Shown here: one piece after another, positions 22,560 through 32,269 of the stretch
Position numbering within the stretch: position 1 is the stretch's first letter
Layout of the letters: every line of letters starts with the position of its first letter
Origin: Aquilaria yunnanensis
Lineage: Eukaryota; Streptophyta; Magnoliopsida; Malvales; Thymelaeaceae
Direction: 5' to 3'
Assembly: GCA_039654915.1 (NCBI GenBank)
Contig: CM077593.1
Span: 117,731,413-117,795,412 of the forward strand
DNA length: 64,000 bases
Translations under genes and position numbers: made by a program
The notes under the pieces: generated by a model
Seen by the model: only the letters and a program-made list of their open reading frames with translations
Told to the model about the DNA's origin: nothing
Databases searched by the model: none

Positions 22560-24415
22560 TAGCACACCAAAAGTTCAAAAGGCATCTAAGGGCATGGCCT
22601 TAGTTTCTAGACCGCAGCCCTAGCTTTCCTCACGCCAGATGAATTCAAATTTTGTTCTTAGAGCTGGTGCTCCAACCTGAGGCTGTGGCTGTTGTTGATA
22701 GTGACTTGACACTTTATTTCTTGAGTTTTCTTGTCAATTTGTAGTTGACCTTAAGAAAGATGAATTTGACTCTAAAAAAAGCTCACTGTCCATTTTCTAG
22801 GATTTTCTGCTTCTACATGATTGCTCTTTTAAGGTTAGAAACTCCATCTTCCATTTCTTCTTTCACCAACCTTTCTACAAGTTGAAGAAAAAAAAAGTTA
22901 AAAATCTGAAGAATAAAAACAAGAATAGTAAGGGCTTGAAGAAGCAAGCAAGGAGATTTGACAACACCTCCAATTTCTTCTCCTCAACTAAGTGTTTCTT
23001 GGATTTTTTTTCCTCAATTTATTCAAGCTTCTTGTAGAATTTGAATTTGTAGTTATGTTGAACATGGAGTAAATTTTTTTTTTTGTTCCTAGAGCTGCAA
23101 TTGCTTGACTTGGTTGATTTATGTTAACTTTAGGTTGACCCTCCTTAACAATTAATTGTTCAATTTTTCTTGCACTTATGATTACGCTTGTTGGAGTGAG
23201 GCCAACTTTGACTAGCATTATAGATTTGGTTAGTGCTTGAAAAAAGCCTACCTAAATTGAAAGAGGGAAAAATTGTAGTAACCCTAAAGAGGGTTGATAA
23301 ACCCCTCTAGATTGCTAGGCGATTAGAAAGGATTCTAATGCTTAGGCTTTAGGTAGATTGATTAGGATGGAAATCCAATCAAGGACTTATAGGAAAAATG
23401 AACTCAATCTTAAAAAAGAGGCGTCCAATGTTTGGTTCTTTTGCCAACAAGTAAAAAAGAAAAGGGGATTAGGCCTTAGTTTGCATAATCAGTCAAACAA
23501 GTAGTGAAAACTCCAGTATAACCTCTTTTTAATCGTATTGAATATAGTTTTTAGCTCTATCATAATTCGTTGTAATTTTCCATTTAATTCCACTTGTTTG
23601 GTTAGTGTTTTAATTGAGGAGCACTTAGATAAATTCTCATTATATTGATTATCTAGGTAAATTTGGTTTAAAGATTATGGTAATTAATTGACAAATTTGT
23701 TAGGAATATCTCCAAAAAAGTGATCCTAACTTGCATATATTGCATTTACATACTATGCATTTGAGGGTAGTGATTGGTTTTAATTTTAGAACTTTCATGC
23801 TTACATAAGCAACACAAATGGCATCAATTTCTACACAATTTCGATAACTAGAAGATCAACTAAAGCTTTGGACAACTAAAACCTAAATGAAATATGAAGA
23901 AATTCTAATTCCACAGAGCCAATCGAAATGGGAAAATGAAGGAAAATACATGTTTGAGATGATCCTAAACAATGAAAGACAGTGAACTGCAAAGAAATAT
24001 GAAGGGGGAAATTGTGAATGGCAAATCGGTGGCTTTGTTTCAGATTTGAGTTTCGACAGGTTTTGATATGTGTTTGAGTTTTTTTTGTTTTTGTTTTTAT
24101 ACTTTATTGTTTCTTCTTTTCAACTAAATTGTCATGCAACAACTTGGCAACAATAGGTAATTGGGCAATAGGGCAACTTATAGGCTAAGAAAAGTTCTAG
24201 AATGGCAATAGCAACTTCGATTTCAACCTTGATGTAGCCATTTGCCTTTCAAAACTCAACACAAAATCTTTTTCTTCGATTTCTCCAACATCTTGAATTG
24301 TTTTGATCAAAGCTTAAATGAAAAAGTTATGAAAAAAATACAAAGGAGTGCAAATTAGGTTATCTAGAATTGCCAAAATAGCTTCAGTTTGCATTAATGT
24401 CTCCAATTGCATCAT
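22560..24415. other. Intergenic, no gene recognised
   Basis: Several CT-rich and AT-rich stretches without domain-bearing frames. Possibly decayed LTR material around 23260-23760, but no termini were found. Confidence 0.4.
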
Positions 24416-24419
24416 AAAT

Positions 24420-26560
24420 TAAAAAATAATAATGATGAATATATTTGGACACAAACTAAGTATAAAAAAACTAAGCATTATGAGATAAAAAAAAAAGTAG
24501 CATTTTTCATTCTCATTTATAACTAAATTTAAGAAAGATTTCCTCAACAAGAAATTCTTAATTAGAGTTTTTTACAAAACAACCAAAGATGTATTGTTCA
24601 ATGATGTTGAGAATTTGGCCTCCAATTTTTTTTTTGCTCACTAGCAAGCTATTTTATTTACTTTTGATTTTGATATAGAATATATTATTGGAAAAACAAA
24701 CTTTATCTGCTTTCTTGGCTAGAAAAATTTTATAAAAGGGAGAAGATGACTCATAATAATAACAAAAAAAAAAAGATATTCTTTGCCATGAAATTCATTA
24801 GGAGGAAGAATACTTAATGGATATGGGCATGGTTCCATACACCATTCTACTTTGGGCACAAAAACTAGGATCATAGGTAAAAATAACTCAAGCATCTTGC
24901 TCAATACCATACATATCTCGTACTACTTGAAAAAATATGGAGAATTAATCCTCTTAGAAAAGGAAAAACATTGAGGAAACATCCTGTAGGAAAAAATATT
25001 TTTTGAATGGTAATGATTCTTTATTATCTTTCTGATAGAAAAAATTATAGGAATTATCATAGTAATACCCACAAAAACTATCATAAGAATGCTTTTCTAG
25101 GCCCTGAAAGACCCAAGAAATCAAGAAATTAATAGGAAATTTTAATTCCTTTAGAAAACAAAAAATTTAACATCTTTCAGTTTCTTAACCGATAGAAAAA
25201 TATTGGCCTAATGACGAGAATCCTTTGTGACAATTCCAAGCAACTAAGGCTGAAACCATAAATTTATAAGCTTATGTTGTAGGAAATAGGCTCAGCAGAG
25301 ATGTGCACAGACCAAGAAAAACAAAAATTAGTCAAAATCTACAAATTGCTGATGAATCAAAAGCATTTTAAAAAAATTCATCTTAGCAGCAAAAATCTCC
25401 ATATTGAAGATCTTAAATGTCTAGATTTATGAAGTATAAGGAGTTGTTTTAGGAGGAAGAAGAATTTTATCCCAACGCAAATATAAGAATATGATATATT
25501 CATATTAAGATTACACTAGAGCTTGGTATGATTGGTATGAAGTTCTAAATATCCAAAATATGGATCATCAGCATTATTGGATGATCTCGTTTATGACCGA
25601 ACAAAGAAAGTTTCCAAATTGGTTCTATAATTGGTACCAAACAAGAGGTCTATGTAGAGATTCTTTTTCAGAATAAGTCCAAAAATCCTTTAAAAGTATT
25701 CCTGAAATACCAAGAGCAATTTTGCAAGGAATGTCAGATTGTGCCCTTTCCAGAATTATATTTTGAGATCATGTATAACATCACATGGATTGGCCAATGG
25801 CATTATAAAAACAGATGATAGTCTATAATAATCATCTTACTCCATATCTGAAAAGAGTTTAAGGGACCGAATAGTAGGACAAGTGCATTATAAACATGTA
25901 ATATCTACCAAATGTCTTCAAGATCCAAAATATAGAAATTATTGAAAAGGAAAAAGATCTAGATGAAAATTGTTTGGATATCATGTAAAGCAAAGTTCTA
26001 TGAATGAGGAAAAGATAGTGATCTTTTTCACATTTAAAAGAAATAATTATGAGGTCTGATGAAAAACAACTCTCTTAAAAAAATAGCTGAGAAGGCTCAT
26101 CATCCTTAACATCATCACATGGCTAGACCAATGAGTCTAACAAAATAGAACTCCCTTAGCAAAAACAAAAGCATTTCCAGCTAAGGTGCTTTTTTACTTT
26201 CACCTGAATAAAGTATTGTTGGTAAAAGACAATAAGGAAAAGTAGCCTCTATTACTTTGTGAAGGCTAGGTCAGTTATCATTTTGATTCCCAAAACTTAA
26301 GGAATCCAAGAAGGCATAGCTCACAAGGTGGTCCGAAATTTTCTCCCTTTCTAATTAGTAGAAACCTCTTAACCTTATTACCAACACTTGAAGTTCTCCT
26401 CCTGTATAAAGGAACTCCTTATTTAGGAAGAGGGATCTCTCACTTCTTTTAGCTTTTTTATAGTCCACATCTTGGGCACCTTCCCTACCTTCCTCTAAAG
26501 TGGCATTCTTCTGCTTAGTTTTTAACTTGCTTAGTAATGTGTAAGGTAGCAGTATTCATC
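24420..26560 (+). pseudogene. Endogenous pararetrovirus relic (Caulimoviridae-like)
   Basis: Decayed coding sequence, plus strand. At 24663-24702 one frame reads FDFDIEYIIGKTN, which fits the C-terminal block of the caulimovirid RNase H. Just upstream, 24440-24640 carries further pieces in shifting frames (KYKKTKHYEIKKKV, DVLFNDVENLAS). At 25512-25650 another frame contains AWYDWYEVLNIQN and FPNWFYNWYQ, a Trp-rich pattern I associate with endogenous petuvirus/florendovirus-type sequences. A TATAAAGG with a following CT-rich start-like tract lies at 26405. Many stops and frame shifts are present and no full gene survives. No reverse transcriptase core was found upstream. Recognition is from memory of the family and needs a search. 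Confidence 0.5.
26405..26412 (+). promoter_or_regulatory. TATA box, possible relic viral promoter
   Basis: TATAAAGG, followed about 30 bp later by GATCTCTCACTTC, at the end of the pararetrovirus relic. That is where the pregenomic RNA promoter would lie in such genomes. Placement only; there is no evidence of activity. Confidence 0.3.
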
Positions 26561-26564
26561 ATCT

Positions 26565-27257
26565 ACATGTTGTGTCCCCAAACTAGTATTCACTAGTTTA
26601 CCATAAGTCTATGTATCTATAAATTATGTGTGTGCATTTTCAATTTATAATTGTGTTTAGATGCCATATTCTAATAATTTTTTGTTCATCATAGACATAT
26701 AGTGTGTATCAATTTGTATCCATTAATTTTCTATAATTTATTATTAAAAAAATTATATATGTGCTTTCTCAGCCTATATCTTTGTTTAATTACATTTATA
26801 TATACCTAGGTCATTTTTCATATCAAAGCCAATATGCTTGTTCATTGTATGTTTGTTGCTTAACTGCATATTTCAAAACTATAGTCCTTTTGTGTAAAAG
26901 ATTGAAAAGTTTGAAGGTTTTGTGAAAAAAAAAACACTTACTAATATAAGGCATGTGTTGTAGAAAGTTCAAAAGTTTCATATTTGGTGAAGTCAATTTC
27001 AATGTGAAAATCACAATTAGTTCTTAGAGAAGTATAAATTCTAACCTGACCATGAGACTGTAATTCTTCTTTTGGACGGGCCTCTATGCAGATGACGGTA
27101 GCTATATATGGCACATAATGATCCATTTATCCCTAGCTATAATGTTGATGCGGCTTTCTGGGTCCTATTTAAAGTAATGATTATGTTGCTAGATAGCCGT
27201 CAATAGTGATTCTTTTGACTAGTCTTTTGATAATCATCGGCTAACAACTAACTTTAT
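26565..27257. other. Intergenic, nothing recognised
   Basis: AT-rich; open frames on the minus strand are short and featureless. Confidence 0.5.
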
Positions 27258-29086
27258 GAAAAGCACCTAGACCCCCCTGAGGTACAAGTAAACCTACACT
27301 TATGTTTTTTCTGTTTTAAATACTTACATTTACCTCATTCAAAATTTAAATCCATTATTCACCATTACCATAAAAAAAATGCTTGATTTTCTTATCCTAG
27401 CCTTCAATGACAGATTATCCCAACTTAAGAAAAATAAAACCCATAAACAAAAATTGAAATCTAAGAGATCAAATGAACTAGAACTGATCCATTTTTTTTT
27501 TAACCAAAATATAAAAAACCCCAAACCAACCCCCAGAAACAACCATATTAGTAAATCTTGAACCAATCCAACATTAGACCTAAACATAAACCCTCAACAT
27601 ACTCGAATGTTTGCTTCTCTCTCCACCTCCTACGTCGAAGTCTACGATGGCCACAGTGGTTAGGAGGTATTTAGATTCATAAACGAGGCTTAATTCTCTT
27701 TCTTCATCGCCCTTTCATGGCCACTAAAATCCACGCAACCCAAAAACGGAATTGCGCCACCCATTGTGAACATCCAGAGGAGACAGAAAAATTCCCTCAT
27801 CACCACCTTCACTTGCCTTGCCACTCCATTTTCACCTGGATATCTCTTTCCAATGATCATTTTAAGAGTCGGAGCATCGGAGGAAAAGGAAAACAAGGGA
27901 AAGAGATAGAAGAAATCGGCTGAGGCAAGGGTGGAGGTGGTTGATGTTTGATAACTCTATTTGAACTCTAGGGTTGAGGTGGTCAATGATGGAGGGCCGA
28001 TGGGTAGTCATCACTGGTGTTGAGGTTGCCGATGCCATTAAAATAAACGGTGTCATCGTGGCATACATGGGTCAGGCATTTCATTGAGTAGTTGATGTAT
28101 TTGGATCCGTTTGCTAGCTGCACGTAATACAGTCAAAGCCTCCTTTTAACTCCATTGTCGATCAGACAACGGTAATAAACACTGCAAGATTGGTAATCTC
28201 CATTTCCAACTTTAGTAAAACATTTAGCCATTAAGATTCTCCACTCTAAAGTCTGATTTGCACTAGTTTCTACATTTAGCCATTAAGATTCTCCATTCTA
28301 AAGTCTGATTTGCACTAGTTTCTAAACAATCATTTTCATCATATTGTTCTATGCTTGATGGAAGACAATGATTCAATATATCTAGAAGCAATAGTGTAAA
28401 AGGTATAACTATAACTGACTTGTTTTCCTCCTCAAATTCTATCAATTTTGTATCCTCCACATAATGTTTCATGTGTAAGGTTCAAAAAAGCTTTATGGTG
28501 ATCCAAAATTTGCCAAATTGAGATTGCTATTATCCATATGTAAAAATGAAGTAATAATATTCATTATCAATATCTTTGCATCGGCAGATAATATCACTAT
28601 CAAACATAAAAGCAAAAAACATGTATACAACAAAAAGACAAACTCTAGGAAACAAAGTACAAACTAAATGCAAGGCTAAAGAAAAAACAAATATGCCATC
28701 ACTTTCTCCCTTTGTTGCCATTGTTATGCCTCACTTAACAAAGCCATTGACCACCGCTCCCATCAAGGGCAAACCATCATGAAGAATCAGGTGAAAAGCC
28801 TGAACCCCGTGCTTGTCCATGACTCGTTGATCTTTGCCCTACAATTGGGCTTGGTGATGTCCTGCTAGAGAAGGAAGGGAAAGAGAAGAAGAGCCCGGAA
28901 GAATCAAATCAGCCGGTACTTATGTTTTATGAAAGTGTCTTGAGATTAGAAATTAAGGGCTTTATTTATACAATTCTTAAACTTTAATGGTCAATCAGGG
29001 CATTTGAGCCAATATTTTGGTATTTAAAATAGGGAGAACAAATGTATAAGTTTGTCTATACCTCAAGAGATTTTTGGTAATTTTTC
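27258..29086. mobile_element. MULE-type element, about 1.8 kb
   Basis: The left arm contains CCCCCTGAGGTACAAGTAAA and the inverted right arm contains TCTCTTGAGGTATAGACAAA. Both continue CYTAYACWTNTGTT and a CTNTTTTAAATAC block. The terminal GGAAAAATTACCAAAAA pattern on the right is shared with the MITE at 13912. The target duplication is unresolved, so edges are approximate. The interior at 27600-28060 is GC-richer and may be captured sequence. No transposase was found. Confidence 0.55.
28220..28323. repeat. 52-bp tandem duplication
   Basis: Two adjacent 52-bp units starting ACATTTAGCCATTAAGATTC differ by a single base (CCACT versus CCATT). A recent local duplication inside the element at 27258-29086. 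Confidence 0.95.
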
Positions 29087-29512
29087 CTAAAAACTTGTGC
29101 TATATCTTGTAGAAAAAGAGTTGATGGATGTAGAAAAGTTTGCGAACCTCGCATATATATGTTTTAATTATCTCAAAAAAATTTGTTGCATGAAAAAGTT
29201 TATACAATTTATGCATAAATTTTTTTTAGTATATGTAATACTAGCCGAGGTGATATGCCAGTTGATTTTTTATTAACCATATAGAGCAAGTTGGGAAATT
29301 GGTGGTAAAAGTTTCATGACCGAAAGAAAATGTCCTCTTCTTTTCTCAAGTTAATGTTAATAAGAGGAGTGCAAATAAAAAAAGGTTAATAAGAGATTTT
29401 GCATGGATTGGAATAATTGTCCTCGTATTTATCCCGAATAATAAATTAATTGTAATAAATTCAGTTATTTATTTCAACCATAAAAAAATAAGAGGATGAC
29501 GGAAGCTAATTG

Positions 29513-29520
29513 TATAAATA
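29513..29520 (+). promoter_or_regulatory. TATA box of the sucrose transporter gene
   Basis: TATAAATA lies 150 bp before the first ATG. A CT-rich leader follows (CCCTTCCTTTCC, CTGTCTCTCGTCTC), as is usual for plant transcript starts about 30 bp downstream of a TATA box. The sequence between 29087 and this box is AT-rich with no other feature. Confidence 0.65.
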
Positions 29521-29669
29521 TTAGGCACTAGGTCCCTTCCTTTCCACCCACAGGCTACAGGCCACAGCTGTCTCTCGTCTCACGCCTCTCTTCTCATTCA
29601 AATTTCTTCTCATTTCCCTTCTACGGCAACGTACTCGCTACTTGACCTGACCACTCTCACCCACTCCAT

Positions 29670-31489
29670 ATGGAGAGCGGAACCACCATGGATACCCCAA
29701 GCCCCCTCCGTAAGATCGTGACGGTGGCGTCCATCGCCGCCGGCGTACAATTCGGGTGGGCCCTGCAGCTCTCCTTGCTTACGCCCTATGTGCAAACACT
29801 CGGCGTACCCCACGCCTGGGCAGCTTTTATTTGGCTCTGTGGCCCCATCTCCGGCCTCCTTGTCCAGCCCATAGTCGGTTACTACAGCGACCGCTGCACC
29901 TCCCGCTTCGGCCGCCGCCGACCTTTTATAACCGTCGGCGCCTCCTTTGTCACCATCGCTGTCTTCCTCATTGGCTTCGCCAAGGACATAGGCTTCCACG
30001 CTGGTGACCCTATTGACCAGCCAACCAAGCCCCGCGCGGTCGCCGTCTTTGTCGTTGGCTTCTGGTGCCTCGACGTGGCGAACAACATGCTCCAGGGCCC
30101 TTGCCGCGCTCTCCTAGCTGACCTCTCCGCGAACGACCACAAGCGAATGAGGACTTCCAACGGTTGCTTCTCCTTCTTCATGGCCGTCGGAAACGTCCTC
30201 GGCTACGCCGCCGGCTCCTACTCTCACCTCCACAAACTCTTGCCGTTCACCCGCACCCACGTGTGCGACGCCTACTGCGCCAACCTCAAGACCTGCTTTA
30301 TGATCGACGTCTGTCTCCTCCTGTTGGTCACCATCACGGCGGTGTCCACCGTCAAAGAGACGCCGTTAACGAAAGAGATAACTGATGAAGATGAAGGTAA
30401 ATCCTCAACGGCGCCATTTTTTGGGGAGATCCTGTCGGCGTTCAAGAGCCTGAAAAGGCCGATGTGGGTGTTGCTTCTTGTGACTTGCCTCAACTGGATC
30501 GCTTGGTTCCCATTTCTGTTGTTCGACACCGATTGGATGGGCCGAGAAGTTTATGGCGGTGTCGCGAAGGGAGCCGGTAAGCAGGCGAAGCTGTATGCCG
30601 ACGGTGTCCGAGCTGGCGCGCTGGGCCTCATGATCAACTCCATCGTGTTGGGGTTCAGCTCGCTGGCGCTAGAGCCGGTTGGCCGGCTCATCGGCGGTGT
30701 GAAGAATTTATGGGGGATTGTGAACGCCATCCTTTGTATTTGTTTATCGTTGACGGTGTTGATTACTAAGATGGCGGAGCATTGGAGGGCGGAGCACTCG
30801 CCGCTGCTGGCGTCGCCGCCGGTCCACATTAAAGGCTCAACCTTAGCTGTTTTTGGAGCACTGGGGATTCCCCTCTCTGTAAGTTTCAGCCGCAGTAACT
30901 TGTTTTCACCATTACTAAAAATTGAAACATTCTAACCGCCCTCCTTCGTGCAGGTAACATTTAGCATTCCGTTTGCGTTGGCCTCCATTTATTGTTCCGC
31001 TGCCGGTGGCGGTCAAGGTAAAAAGCTTTTTCTTTTTTTTTTTTGTTAACTTTTGGTAAATTTATTTCATCTGAAAAGTAATCGTTGTTAACAAGAACTT
31101 GCAAAATGTAAATGGATAGGGCTGTCCTTGGGAGTGCTCAACATGTCAATAGTCATTCCGCAGGTAATAAATTTTCTCATAATTAAGTGGATAAGAATTG
31201 GAAAGTCAATCTCTCTCGGTCTCTGTAATCAAGATACGCTATTTAAGTTGTACAACTAATGTTCGTGGATCGAGCTAATTGGTAGCAATCAATTTTCTTG
31301 CCGCTGTGACAGATGTTCGTGTCAGTAATAAGCGGGCCGCTGGACGAGGCGTTTGGCGGCGGGAACCTGCCGGCGTTCGTGCTGGGGGCGACAGCAGCCG
31401 CCGTGAGCGCGTTGTTGGCGATATTCGTCCTACCGAAGCCGCCGAAGCAAGTGTCCGACGTTCCAGCTGGGATAGTGGGCGGCCACTGA
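29670..31489 (+). CDS. Sucrose/H+ symporter (SUT/SUC, type I-like)
   Basis: Imports sucrose with a proton across the plasma membrane; in plants this serves phloem loading, retrieval and sink uptake. Four exons are inferred: 29670-30878, 30954-31017, 31120-31163 and 31313-31489 (TGA at 31487). All introns are GT-AG, short (75, 102 and 149 bp) and in phase, giving 497 residues, normal for the family. It is a major-facilitator protein with 12 expected membrane segments. Seen are [17 protein letters not shown] (residues 32-48, with the conserved His48), FGRRRPF (80-86), [15 protein letters not shown] (161-175), [17 protein letters not shown] (275-291) and [10 protein letters not shown] (316-325), then in exons 2-4 [12 protein letters not shown] and [18 protein letters not shown]. 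The charged loop at 228-246 ([16 protein letters not shown]) is the usual central loop. The second Met (codon 7) has the stronger context, ACCATGG, and could be the real start. Exon 1 is much more GC-rich than its surroundings. The gene stands alone. Close subfamily naming would need a tree. Confidence 0.95.
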
Positions 31490-32269
31490 GGGGAATAATG
31501 GGATCTTTAATTTATGAATGTGATATTAGAATAGTAAAAATACTCTGGCTTCTGTTTGAAAGAACAGAAGTGACTCCTCTTCGTCTGTGGTCTCTGCTAA
31601 GTGGAGGCTTATGTCTGGATGTGATGTGTAAACATTTTGAGAACTTTTATTTTATTCTTGTTGAAATTATAGCGGTACTGCTGTGCACTTTTAAGTGAAA
31701 TCGGAATTCAACCCTTACCGTCTTACCGGGACACGGGCACTGCGCTGGGGTACTGGGTTCGATCCTTTCTTGGACATGGTAACAAAATTGTGAAACATTT
31801 TACTTTATATGTCTCTATCGAGAAATTTCAATGGGCCTCGGTAACAATAGTTGGTTCCGGTCCTGTCTTTCCAACTCAGTTAGCATTGTAATGGAACACC
31901 ACACTCTAAATTATCAGACGTTTTAAATTGGTCATTTTGCAGCTAAAGAATTCTTCGGTACCAACTTCCACGCAGCAGACCATCAAACTTTCTTATAGCT
32001 CATTCTAACTTTTTTACTTGTAATGATTTTAAGTGAAAAAAGAATAAAAAAAATAGTCATCTCTTACCACAGATTGACAATTGGCTCAATTAGCATGAAA
32101 ATTGCCATATCAAAGTTTGAATTTTGATTTATATGAAAAATTTATTCCTTTTACAATCAATAAATTAGGTTGGATAAGCTAAAGTCTAAGGAAGTTAGGT
32201 TATATAGTTCTTGGATTCTTTTTTCTCATAAAGCTTATCAATAAAAAAAAAATAATTGCGCTGAGTTAA
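31490..32269. other. 3' UTR and downstream flank of the transporter gene
   Basis: Ordinary AT-rich 3' flank. No perfect AATAAA was assigned; candidate A/T-rich polyadenylation signals lie around 31500-31700. The open frame 31279-31698 is a shadow of exon 4. GGGTTCGATCC at 31756 resembles a tRNA B box but has no partner A box. Bases 32265-32269 (GTTAA) are the left target duplication of the retrotransposon. Confidence 0.5.

Noticed and set aside
29610..30829. Several minus- and plus-strand frames over the transporter gene
   Set aside because: GC-rich exon 1 opens other frames by chance. Only the frame from 29670 encodes the known transporter motifs.
31279..31698. 139-codon plus-strand frame over the last transporter exon
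   Set aside because: Out of frame with exon 4, whose reading is fixed by splice phases and transporter motifs. It is a shadow.
31756..31766. GGGTTCGATCC, a tRNA B-box-like sequence
   Set aside because: No A box at a suitable distance and no cloverleaf could be drawn, so neither a tRNA nor a SINE is supported.
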